The notes beneath the pieces were generated by a model. The model did not search any database and was not told where the DNA came from. It was given only the letters and a program-made list of their open reading frames with translations. This document shows positions 56,279 to 64,000 of a stretch of DNA of 64,000 bases, in pieces. Source of the DNA: Thalassomonas sp. RHCl1. GTDB lineage: Bacteria > Pseudomonadota > Gammaproteobacteria > Enterobacterales > Alteromonadaceae. The DNA lies in the NCBI RefSeq assembly GCF_947387555.1, contig NZ_CANDNZ010000005.1, positions 62,001-126,000 on the forward strand, given 5' to 3'. Both the position numbers and the translations under genes were made by a program. The first letter of the stretch is position 1. Each line of letters starts with the position of its first letter.

Positions 56279-57577
56279 TTAAAGCAATAAATCTATCTCG
56301 ATCCGCCGGTTCAATGAACGGTTCTGATCACTGGTATTTTCAACCCTGGGCTCTGACTCCCCGCGTCCTTCCGGCCAAAGCCGCCCGCTTAAAGAAGCAT
56401 TATTGGCAAGAAAGTTTCCGATGGCCGTGGCCCGGGCCAGCGACAAGTGCCAGTTGGACGGGTATTTAGTGGTAAAAATCGGGTCGTCGTCGGTGTGGCC
56501 GGTGATCAAGATCTTGCCGTCGGTGCTTTCCAGGGTACGGGCAATTTTTGCCAGTATCGCTTCAAAGTCGGCCCTGGGCTGGGTACTGCCGGAAGAAAAC
56601 AGCACCCCGGCGCCGATGCGGATGCGCACCCGATCAGGCAGTTGCTCAACATCAAGCAACTGGCGCTGGATTTCCGTTTGCAACAGTTGCTGCAGCATCA
56701 GGGCTTCATCGCGGCTAAGACTTTGCAGATCTTCCCGCCCCACCTGCTGCCAGGGCACTAAAGATACCAGCTGCTTATAAACATTCGAGGAATAATTATT
56801 GATGTTGTAACTAAAGGCCATATAGATAAAGAGCAGCAAAACGCCAAACAGCGCCCCGGTAACCCACAAGGGAAACGGGTGCTGGAATTCATGGTGCTGC
56901 ACCACCCGCTCCCGCCAGCCGGGAGATAGTTCCCGGTAGCTATCCCCTTTAAAGCTTTGTACCGCCTGGTAACATTTATCCCTTAAATCTTCGAGCTTTT
57001 TTTCTCCCTGGTCTTCGATGCGCATTTTCCCGACAAAACCTAAGGAGAGGCACAAATACATAAGTTCGAGCAGGGGATGTTTTGCTGCCGGATTTTGCAG
57101 CGCCCCTTCAAGCAGGGTATAAAAATATTCCCCGCCAAAGGCTTCATTGTGAAAGGTGGATAGCAGGCTATCCGATGCCCATAAGCTGTTGCCGCCCCAG
57201 GAAGTGTTGAGTACGGTTTCATCCAGGAAACTGCACAGGCAATAACGGGCAGACTCGATATCTTCCGTATTGATATTATGAGTTCTTAACAGCTGTTCAT
57301 AATGTTTGATCAGCTCAATACATTGCACTTTTAAGGTTTTGATATCCTCATGTTGCTCGGTATTGCGGATCTGGGCACAGATGGATAACAAGGTACCAGC
57401 ACAGTCCACCAGGGGGTTAGCGGCTATGGTCAGTATTGAATTTTGCGCCCGGCTCTCGCCGCTGTTTTCTTCAAAAACGGTTTTGCCGTCATCGGCCGTC
57501 GCTTCCTTGCTGACAGGCTTACTGCCAGAGCCTGCTCCCCGTCCCGGACGGGGTTTTATTATGGTTTTATCATTCAT
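56279..57577 (-). CDS. tssL: T6SS membrane protein TssL with OmpA-like domain
   Basis: TssL (DotU family) sits in the inner membrane and binds TssM and the baseplate. The 432-residue protein has a cytoplasmic DotU domain (about 50-235, including YCLCSFLDETVLNTSWG), one membrane segment (about 248-268; LWVTGALFGVLLLFIYMAF) and a periplasmic OmpA/MotB-type peptidoglycan-binding domain (about 325-430; ILITGHTDDDPIFTTKYPS, NRRIEIDLLL). The fused domain makes it an extended TssL that can anchor to the cell wall without TagL. It lies 74 nt before tssM and 69 nt after tssK. Confidence 0.95.
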   Translation of the reverse strand: MNDKTIIKPRPGRGAGSGSKPVSKEATADDGKTVFEENSGESRAQNSILTIAANPLVDCAGTLLSICAQIRNTEQHEDIKTLKVQCIELIKHYEQLLRTHNINTEDIESARYCLCSFLDETVLNTSWGGNSLWASDSLLSTFHNEAFGGEYFYTLLEGALQNPAAKHPLLELMYLCLSLGFVGKMRIEDQGEKKLEDLRDKCYQAVQSFKGDSYRELSPGWRERVVQHHEFQHPFPLWVTGALFGVLLLFIYMAFSYNINNYSSNVYKQLVSLVPWQQVGREDLQSLSRDEALMLQQLLQTEIQRQLLDVEQLPDRVRIRIGAGVLFSSGSTQPRADFEAILAKIARTLESTDGKILITGHTDDDPIFTTKYPSNWHLSLARATAIGNFLANNASLSGRLWPEGRGESEPRVENTSDQNRSLNRRIEIDLLL

Positions 57578-57646
57578 GGCAAATCATCCTTACTCGCTGA
57601 AATCTTCCTTAATCCCTGTTCACGAAAACCCAAATAGGATTTTGGG

Positions 57647-58975
57647 CTAGTTATTAATCGCCCACAACTCCAGCGCTAATTCAGGATAATTTCCGGACAA
57701 ATGCAAGGCAATGCCGCCGCTGCTGGCAAGCTTTAACCAATGACTGTTGGACTTATCCAGTTGGAAATAATGATAACCGGCATGATAAGGCACCTGCCGC
57801 GGCGCCACGGGTAAACTTGTGATCCCTATGCCCGGCAACTGGTTGTTGACCAGGTCACGGATGGTTTCTACCGCACCTATCTTGATTTGTCCCGGCAGGC
57901 GGTTACGAATTTCTTCATGGGGCAAACTGGCTTTAACCGCCAGGATAAACTCTGCCCGTTTAAGCAAGTCTTTGTCATTAAGCACCGCCAGGTAAACACC
58001 GAATTTACTCTTCTCTAACGGCAGCTCAATGGCGGTTTGTTCAAGCACACTGCTTAAGCCCTGGTTAACGATCACCATCACATTGCTAAAGATATAGGTT
58101 AAATTGTCGTGCTGATAACGGGGTAATTTGGCAGTGCGTTTATCTGGCGAGCTAAAGGTGGAAAGCTCGCCGGAAAAAGCCAGCAAACAGGTATAAAGCT
58201 GCTGGGGGTGCAAACCTGTGGCACTGGCATAATGCTCGAACAGCGGCTGGTATTTATTTAACAGCTGCAACATTAAAAAATCGGCAATGGAGCTGGAGCT
58301 GCCTTGTGCCTGAGACAACCTGGCGGCAATGGCATCCGCCCTTTGATGTATCATACCCAGTATTTCCCGGGTAAGGTTTGCCAGCGCCGGCATATGATCA
58401 AGCACCATGCAGGGGGGAATAAACTTTTTATCCAACCGGATAGCCCCCTCTTCAGAGACATCTGAAATACGGGCAACGGCAATGCTGAGATAGCCGGCCC
58501 TGTCTTCACTTTGCAGTTTCAGCTGACAGTTGAGTTTTGCCACCTGCAACACTTCCATGGCATCCGAGCCGATACTGGTATCGACAATATGATGATCGGT
58601 ATAATTATACCGGGTGATCTGCTTATCCTCGGCGCAGGAAATATTCAAGCCCGTACTTTTGCTGACCGGCAGTACTAAATAGATCAGCTGGTCACTGGTG
58701 CCCGGTGCTATGGTGATGGCCTCGGGCAGCGGGCTTTGCTCCGGCAGAAGTGCCAGGGTATTGTCCTGAAAAACACATTCAATGTTATCCAGGCGAAACT
58801 GCCCCAAAGATAACAGCGCACTGTCTATTTCCAGATTAAAAACGCCCCAGGCAAAAGGGTTGATACGGGTATTGATACTGGCATGCTGAAACTGCAAATA
58901 TCTTTCTTGCTGCTGCATATGTTGCGGGCGCAGGAACATGCCTTCTGTCCAGGCCACCGGGTTAAAGTCACTCAT
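57647..58975 (-). CDS. tssK: T6SS baseplate protein TssK
   Basis: TssK links the baseplate wedges to the membrane complex. The 442-residue protein has the family signature at its start (FNPVAWTEGMFLRPQHMQQQER) and a C-terminal receptor-binding-like domain (ITSLPVAPRQVPYHAGYHYFQ, then WLKLASSGGIALHLSGNYPEL). Length matches TssK/ImpJ. Order tssJ-tssK-tssL-tssM is conserved in many loci. No unusual feature was seen. Confidence 0.95.
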   Translation of the reverse strand: MSDFNPVAWTEGMFLRPQHMQQQERYLQFQHASINTRINPFAWGVFNLEIDSALLSLGQFRLDNIECVFQDNTLALLPEQSPLPEAITIAPGTSDQLIYLVLPVSKSTGLNISCAEDKQITRYNYTDHHIVDTSIGSDAMEVLQVAKLNCQLKLQSEDRAGYLSIAVARISDVSEEGAIRLDKKFIPPCMVLDHMPALANLTREILGMIHQRADAIAARLSQAQGSSSSIADFLMLQLLNKYQPLFEHYASATGLHPQQLYTCLLAFSGELSTFSSPDKRTAKLPRYQHDNLTYIFSNVMVIVNQGLSSVLEQTAIELPLEKSKFGVYLAVLNDKDLLKRAEFILAVKASLPHEEIRNRLPGQIKIGAVETIRDLVNNQLPGIGITSLPVAPRQVPYHAGYHYFQLDKSNSHWLKLASSGGIALHLSGNYPELALELWAINN

Positions 58976-59020
58976 GATTTCCCTGTCTATTTTCGCTTAA
59001 CTTCAAACGGATTAAATGGA

Positions 59021-59494
59021 TTATTTTTTAATGGCATATACCGCCAGCTTTTCAATATTCATCACCACATTGTCATAACCGGTCGGCTCAACTTCGACCA
59101 CGGCACGCCACCTGGCACTGTCGATATCGCGATATGCCACCACAACCCCGACATAACGGGCATTTTTATTGAGCTCCATTTTGTACTCGATATTGCCGTC
59201 CGGTTGTAATTCCAGCTCGTCTTTTTTGATTAAGTCAGGACCGAGCACATGCTCCGGCGATTCATACAAGGTAAAAAAATCCTGGGTATCAAAGATGGTT
59301 CTCGAGGACAGTTCGAATACTTTCACCACCACAGGCGAAGGGCGGCCACTGAGATCGGGATTGACATCGCCGGCGGTATGGAAGGTAATATCGGTAGAAG
59401 GCGGCACTATGGCATTTATGGTAGAGCATCCTGCTACCAGAAAAACACTGCCGGCGACCCATAGACTCAATAACGATTTTTTTAACATGTTCAT
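59021..59494 (-). CDS. tssJ: T6SS outer-membrane lipoprotein TssJ
   Basis: TssJ anchors the membrane complex to the outer membrane. The 157-residue protein has a lipoprotein signal (MNMLKKSLLSLWVAGSVFL) with lipobox VAGC and lipid attachment at C23, then the transthyretin-like beta-sandwich with SPVVVKVFELSSRTIFD, FFTLYE and GVVVAYRDIDSARWRAV, all typical of TssJ. The start is set by the signal peptide: the open frame extends 70 codons further upstream into the end of the FHA gene, which is not plausible. It lies 28 nt after tagH. Confidence 0.94.
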   Translation of the reverse strand: MNMLKKSLLSLWVAGSVFLVAGCSTINAIVPPSTDITFHTAGDVNPDLSGRPSPVVVKVFELSSRTIFDTQDFFTLYESPEHVLGPDLIKKDELELQPDGNIEYKMELNKNARYVGVVVAYRDIDSARWRAVVEVEPTGYDNVVMNIEKLAVYAIKK

Positions 59495-59522
59495 TTTTTC
59501 AACCCATTTCACTGTTTGCAAA

Positions 59523-60848
59523 TTATAAAGATTTAATTTTTTTATCGTACGCCCGGATAAAATCATCCGATAAAACTCCCCCCTGCCCGGCCTGCTCCTG
59601 TACCAGATCCTGATGCAGGCTTTGATATATTTTCCAGTAACGCAGCTGCTTTTGTCCCGGCACAATTTTATCCAACGGCGAGGGCCTGAAATCCCGGCTG
59701 GCAATCACTTCGGGATCCAGCTGGCTTAACACCCCTTCTATCGCTCCGACAGTGCCGGCGGTGAGGGCAATATCATGTTTTCGGATATCATCAAAAGCTT
59801 CGCTTATTGCCCGTTTGGAAGACAAAAAGCTTTTACTGCTGCGCAGAAAAAGATTCTCAAAGACATCATCGATAGAGGCGGAAAATTTCAGCGGATTATT
59901 TTCCTGTTGCTGGAAGGTGGTCTGGTTGACACGAAATTCGTGCTTAAGGGACGCCCGGCTGCGTAAGGAGTCCATTAATCCGGCAAGCAAAAGCTGCATC
60001 GCCTGACCCATTTGATAGAGCAGTTCATCACTTAGCTCCTGTGGCAGCACTTCGGGTGAAATCCCCAACCCTTTAACAAAAGCTTGTAACCCTGCCGGCG
60101 AAGAGGCGGTGTGATTTTTGTTATTGCTCCCTTTGACGGCCGTTGATGCTTCCGCCTTAGCAGCCACTTGCCCGGTGTCATCTGCCATTCTCGTACTCAC
60201 CGGCTCAGCCGCCGGTATTGCCTGCTCTGCTTTTGAAAAATGTCCGCTAGTGCCCGACTCTTCCCCCTGCCCTGATGCGGTTTTGCCAAGCAGTTCAAGC
60301 TCCCACTCTTTGGGGATTGCCGCCTGGGGCAAAGAGAAATGATCATCAAGCTCTGTCTGTACCTCAGGTAAAGCAACCTGGCTGTTAACCGCCTTCTGCT
60401 CGCTTGTCTGTAATGTTTCGCCAAAGACACTGCCGACGGCAATACCGCTGCCCACAGGGGTAGCGGGTGCCGATACAGGCGTTTCAGCCTGCGCTGCTGC
60501 TTCTTTTTCAAATATGTGTTCAGCTGCCTGTTCCAGCAGGCTGACGCTGATTTCATAATCGCCAAAAGCAAGTAAATCACCGTCACAAAGCAGATAGGCT
60601 TTATCTTTGCCCAGGGCTTCAACAGCCCGGTTAATATAAAGGCCGTTGGTGGAGAGATCATAAATCACAAACCCCTGCCCCTGCCTTTCAATCCGGGCAT
60701 GGGTGCCGGAGACGACCTTTTCAGGATCCGGCAAGTGCCAGTCATTTTTTTCAGAGCGGCCAAAGGTGATGCCATCGCGAACCCGTTTTTTTGTAACTTG
60801 CTCGGGAGAGAGACGGTGATAGCTGACAATTTCAAATTCTAATTCCAT
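59523..60848 (-). CDS. tagH: T6SS FHA-domain protein TagH (Fha)
   Basis: Fha proteins bind phosphothreonine and, when phosphorylated by PpkA, promote T6SS assembly. The 441-residue protein has an N-terminal FHA domain (about 20-105) with the conserved GRSEKNDWHLPD, VSGTHARIER and STNGLYINR, a long acidic Ala/Ser/Glu-rich linker (about 115-255), and a helical C-terminal TagH-type domain (about 255-441; LKHEFRVNQTTFQQQENNPL, KFSASIDDVFENLF). Threonines in the linker are possible phosphorylation sites. It follows ppkA by 80 nt. Confidence 0.93.
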   Translation of the reverse strand: MELEFEIVSYHRLSPEQVTKKRVRDGITFGRSEKNDWHLPDPEKVVSGTHARIERQGQGFVIYDLSTNGLYINRAVEALGKDKAYLLCDGDLLAFGDYEISVSLLEQAAEHIFEKEAAAQAETPVSAPATPVGSGIAVGSVFGETLQTSEQKAVNSQVALPEVQTELDDHFSLPQAAIPKEWELELLGKTASGQGEESGTSGHFSKAEQAIPAAEPVSTRMADDTGQVAAKAEASTAVKGSNNKNHTASSPAGLQAFVKGLGISPEVLPQELSDELLYQMGQAMQLLLAGLMDSLRSRASLKHEFRVNQTTFQQQENNPLKFSASIDDVFENLFLRSSKSFLSSKRAISEAFDDIRKHDIALTAGTVGAIEGVLSQLDPEVIASRDFRPSPLDKIVPGQKQLRYWKIYQSLHQDLVQEQAGQGGVLSDDFIRAYDKKIKSL

Positions 60849-60928
60849 TTAGCTTCCATTATCCTTAACTTTTCTGATATGACTTAGGGTGTATATGTGC
60901 AACTAAAATGTCATAACTACACCCGGGT

Positions 60929-62914
60929 TTATAACACCGAAATCTGGTTGATCTGGTCGTAAAGTTCATTGCCCCTTTTCACCAGCTTTTGCGCGGCCTT
61001 ATAATGTTTTTTGTCCATTAATAAATTTGCATGACGTAAATATAAACCGGCAATACGTTTCTCAATGGTAACTAACGGCTCAAAATCAGCCGGCAAAAGC
61101 TTGGCCAGCTCAGCAACACTTTCGTCTATTAACGTCAACTGGGTATGATCTTCTATTCCTTGCAACTCAGCACTGAACTGCTCAAAGGTTTTTTGATAAA
61201 AAATCTCGGCCGCCTGGTAGGGATAATCCGCCGCCCGGCCGTTGGCAATTTTTTCATTATAAGCGGCTAACTTGGCTACCGAAGTTTTCATGCTTTTACC
61301 AAATGCCAGCAAAGACTCCGCCTCGGGCACATGGTTAAAAACCAATTCGCCAACACCAATCAATACCGTGATTTCATTGACATCATGGTCCAGCAATGCC
61401 CGGTCAAAGTTTTCCTGATATAAGATAAAGGCCTGCTCGTCCGGTTGGAATTCAAAACCGGTATCGAGGAAATTTAAATCTTCCACCAGACGGGGGATAT
61501 GGTTATCGCCGCTTTCCTGATAACGTCCCTGCACCAACAATAAATTTAACCTTTCCGCCAGGGCATCAACAATAGATAAACGGCTGGTTCTTTGCCCGTC
61601 CAGCATTTGCATTAAGCGCATGGAATCGGGGAAAATCACCAGGGCATCGGCAAGAATAACTTCGATATCATCATAATTTTTATAGACGCCATGGGGATCT
61701 TTGGGCACTTGCTCTATCCTTTGCTCGACAATATCAATAATTTTTTGTTGATGTGATCTTAATAACCCTTGCTTGATCAGGGCATGCTCGCGGGGAATAT
61801 CATCCAGCCGCGCCAACAACTCCAGCGTGGTGAGTTGCTCGAACGTCGACAGCTGCGCCTGCTTGCTGGTATTTTCCGCCACCCCCTGACTGAGACTTTT
61901 TATGGTTTGCTCCTGTGTTTGATACACCTGGAGGACACCGAAAAAAACGATAAGCCCCGCAGCCGTTGCCAGGATTTTCGGCCACAGGCAACGGGAAAAC
62001 ACCTTAAGCATTTCATTAACATCGCCTGAGCGCTCGGCTTTATTCAGCGCCAGGCCTTTTTTCAGGGTCAGCCAGTAATAAAAATTGATATGTTTAGGTT
62101 TAACTAAGGGAATTTTCTTGGGATCAACCTTATTGGCGGCAACCCGTTGATACGGATGTTTGCCCGTCAACAGTTCATAGATAATACAGGAAAAGGCATA
62201 AATATCATCGGCAATACAAGGCGGCTCTCCCTCCAGTTGTTCCAGGCTGGCATAAGCCGGGGTATAACCGCTATGAGGGGTAGTATGTTGCTTATCCGGC
62301 ATGGCATATTGATCAACATTTAACTGCATTGCCCGGGCAACGCCAAAGTCGAACACTTTAATATCTCCCCCCCGGGTCAGGATGATATTGGAAGGTTTTA
62401 AATCGGTATGCACTATGCCGACTTTATGGGCATGAATTAACGCGGCGGCGATCTGCTGCAGTAATTTCAACACCCCTTTAAAAGGCAGACCTAAAGGTTT
62501 AGAACGCTTAATCACCTGATCCAGCGGCTCACCGTCCAACCATTCCATCACCATAAAGTGATAATCACCGTCGGCATCGACATCGTATACCCGGATGATA
62601 TTGGGATGCGAAAGTTGCTGGGTTTTTCTTGCCTCTTTGATCAGCAGTTGTTTGGCTTCGCTGCGCTGGCTAAATTCTTGTTGTAAGACTTTAATCGCAA
62701 CATAAGGCTCATCTATGCCTTCGGCTTCAAGGTGCAAATCTTTAGCGCGATAAATATCGCTCATACCGCCATTACCGATTTGCGATTCGATCAGGTAGCG
62801 ATTGTTAAAACATTTGCCCACCAAATTGATGTGCACTTGGGTTTTATTCGAGGTGATCCCGGCAACCAGGGTTTTATCATCGGCAACAGGGGTGCCCGGG
62901 TTATGCTTTTCCAT
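60929..62914 (-). CDS. ppkA: T6SS Ser/Thr protein kinase PpkA
   Basis: A Hanks-type kinase expected to phosphorylate the FHA protein and activate secretion. The 661-residue protein has a glycine loop IGNGGMSDIY (46-55), catalytic lysine K75 in VAIKV, E94, the catalytic loop HTDLKPSN (169-176; HTD in place of the common HRD) and DFG (189-191), then one membrane segment (about 313-331) and a 330-residue helical C-terminal part, presumably periplasmic. It lacks the von Willebrand domain seen in Pseudomonas PpkA. It is the first gene of the locus, with AAGGA 11 nt upstream. No TagQRST sensor genes are seen in the window. Confidence 0.92.
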   Translation of the reverse strand: MEKHNPGTPVADDKTLVAGITSNKTQVHINLVGKCFNNRYLIESQIGNGGMSDIYRAKDLHLEAEGIDEPYVAIKVLQQEFSQRSEAKQLLIKEARKTQQLSHPNIIRVYDVDADGDYHFMVMEWLDGEPLDQVIKRSKPLGLPFKGVLKLLQQIAAALIHAHKVGIVHTDLKPSNIILTRGGDIKVFDFGVARAMQLNVDQYAMPDKQHTTPHSGYTPAYASLEQLEGEPPCIADDIYAFSCIIYELLTGKHPYQRVAANKVDPKKIPLVKPKHINFYYWLTLKKGLALNKAERSGDVNEMLKVFSRCLWPKILATAAGLIVFFGVLQVYQTQEQTIKSLSQGVAENTSKQAQLSTFEQLTTLELLARLDDIPREHALIKQGLLRSHQQKIIDIVEQRIEQVPKDPHGVYKNYDDIEVILADALVIFPDSMRLMQMLDGQRTSRLSIVDALAERLNLLLVQGRYQESGDNHIPRLVEDLNFLDTGFEFQPDEQAFILYQENFDRALLDHDVNEITVLIGVGELVFNHVPEAESLLAFGKSMKTSVAKLAAYNEKIANGRAADYPYQAAEIFYQKTFEQFSAELQGIEDHTQLTLIDESVAELAKLLPADFEPLVTIEKRIAGLYLRHANLLMDKKHYKAAQKLVKRGNELYDQINQISVL

Positions 62915-63456
62915 GTTTAATCACTTCCTTGTGTGGCTCGGCTTTGCTCACTGTTTGCTCTTTTTTTTAAAAACAGCTGAGCATTTTTTGAGCTAAATTA
63001 ACATTGGTCAATAACGGCTAAAATACCACCAACATTCTGCTCCTTTAATAAACAAAAAACAAGACAGGTGTTTATTTTATTGGTTATTTTTCAGATGATT
63101 TCCGGCATTTTTTCATGACAAACAAAAGAAACTTCGCCGGGTTCGCTGCTTGAATAAGCTTGATAGAAAAGCATAGACCAGCTAAATCACAATGCCATTT
63201 TTACCTGCACTTATTCTGTGACCTTTTTAGCGGTAATTTTTTAATCCGCTTATTGCAAGCAAAACCAATACAGACGATAATACCCGCTTAAGGGGTTAAA
63301 TTTATTATCATTATAAGCAGGTCTATGCTTTTCATTTGATAGTCATTTTTAACCCGATCACATAATAGTAAGTATCAACGCTCGCAGGCTCCCTGCGCTA
63401 TTGTGACAATGAAACTCAAGTAGTGAGTAGGCTGTAACTTATAAATGGAACACTAA
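62915..63456 (-). promoter_or_regulatory. Intergenic region with the main T6SS promoter (inferred)
   Basis: A 542-nt AT-rich gap between ppkA and the divergent plus-strand gene holds no credible gene. It must contain the start of the T6SS operon and the promoter of the other gene. The best -24/-12 lookalike on the minus strand (TGGCATTGTGATTTAGC) has 12 rather than 10 bases between GG and GC, so a sigma-54 promoter is not supported. Confidence 0.4.
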
Positions 63457-64000
63457 GTGAAGTGGATTCATCGCGCTAAATTTTTAACCTTGCTTTTGCT
63501 CGCCTGTTGCTTTTTCAGCCAGGCAGAGTCACTCACTGTGGTTTACCCTGAAGTCAAAGCGCCCTATGACAAAATATTCCAGCAAATCACCCGGGGCATA
63601 GCCGAAGAAGCACAGGAAGAAATCCTGGAAATCAAGCTGTCGCATAAGTTCGATCCCGATGATGCGGCAGATAAAATCACCACGGATAAAGTGATCGCTT
63701 TAGGCAAACGCGGCTTGCAGGTTGCCCGGAAAATCTATAAGGACAAACCTGTCGTCGTCGGCGCGCTACCGATCAGACCCAATGGCATCTCCGGAGTGAG
63801 TTTAACCGCAGATCCCGATGAGCTATTTGATTATTTGCATGAACTTGCCCCGGAAATCACTAAAGTCACGGTTTTATATACGCCGGCTTCCGCCTGGGTC
63901 ATAGATGATGCCAGGGAAAAGGCTAAAGCCAAGGGACTGAGTTTAAATGGCATCAAGGTTGAAAATATCCGGGAAGCGGTAAAAGCCTATGACAGAATTT
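63457..64000 (+). CDS. Periplasmic ABC-type substrate-binding protein, N-terminal part
   Basis: The gene runs off the right edge; about 181 codons are visible. GTG at 63457 is the only start near a stop codon (TAA directly upstream in frame). It encodes a signal peptide (KFLTLLLLACCFFSQAES) and a mature domain: LTVVYPEVKAPYDKIFQQI, IALGKRGLQVARKI, KPVVVGALPI, GISGVSLTADPDELFDYL and KVTVLYTPASAWV. This looks like the ABC_sub_bind (PF04392-type) family, which in many marine bacteria feeds signalling proteins rather than transporters. The partner would lie downstream, outside the window. Confidence 0.75.
   Translation, partial: MKWIHRAKFLTLLLLACCFFSQAESLTVVYPEVKAPYDKIFQQITRGIAEEAQEEILEIKLSHKFDPDDAADKITTDKVIALGKRGLQVARKIYKDKPVVVGALPIRPNGISGVSLTADPDELFDYLHELAPEITKVTVLYTPASAWVIDDAREKAKAKGLSLNGIKVENIREAVKAYDRI

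Noticed and set aside
62915-63456. Sigma-54 promoter for the T6SS operon
   Set aside because: The only GG/GC pair found has 12 instead of 10 intervening bases.

Overview
The window looks like chromosomal DNA from a marine gammaproteobacterium of the Alteromonadales type, and Colwelliaceae/Thalassomonas-like is my best guess (inference, no search was run). Supporting signs are a sodium-motor MotY beside RNase T, NhaB, the fadR/nhaB/dsbB block, a PsrA-type regulator, smc next to zipA-ligA, and cold-marine style secreted peptidases. About 48 genes are supported. I saw no rRNA or tRNA gene, insertion sequence or CRISPR array.

The first 30 kb is mostly conserved housekeeping DNA: ligA (cut by the window edge), zipA, smc, cysZ, a small secreted protein, an M1 aminopeptidase, motY, rnt, a 2-Cys peroxiredoxin, grxD, sodB, the prkA-yeaH-spoVR stress operon, fadR, nhaB, dsbB, a DASS anion transporter, nagZ, a psrA-like TetR regulator, an M2 (ACE-like) lipoprotein peptidase, a secreted aspartyl protease with two DTG motifs, and rimO. 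Strong intrinsic terminators separate most units. dsbB is flanked by copies of one ~50-bp repeat family, direct on one side and inverted on the other.

From about 30.8 to 62.9 kb a minus-strand locus encodes a full type VI secretion system. In transcription order it reads ppkA, tagH (FHA), tssJ, tssK, tssL, tssM, tagF, pppA, tssA, tssB, tssC, a second TssC-family gene (ImpD/TssC40-like), tagJ (impE), tssE, tssF, tssG, tssH (clpV), hcp and vgrG. All thirteen core components are present. The kinase PpkA, phosphatase PppA, FHA protein and TagF make a post-translational control circuit. TssJLM form the envelope complex, TssAEFGK with VgrG the baseplate, TssBC and Hcp the tail, and ClpV recycles the sheath.

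The accessory end downstream of vgrG (36.1 to 30.9 kb) is the most novel part. It holds a modular candidate effector (conserved-looking N-terminal domain, serine-rich linker, AT-richer C-terminal domain I cannot assign), an adjacent candidate immunity gene of clearly lower G+C, a small orphan, a stand-alone PAAR tip protein, and a translationally coupled pair of a HEAT-like (TIGR02270-like) protein and a degenerate ketoacyl-synthase-fold protein. These look like a cargo and loading module. The right edge carries the start of a plus-strand periplasmic binding protein.
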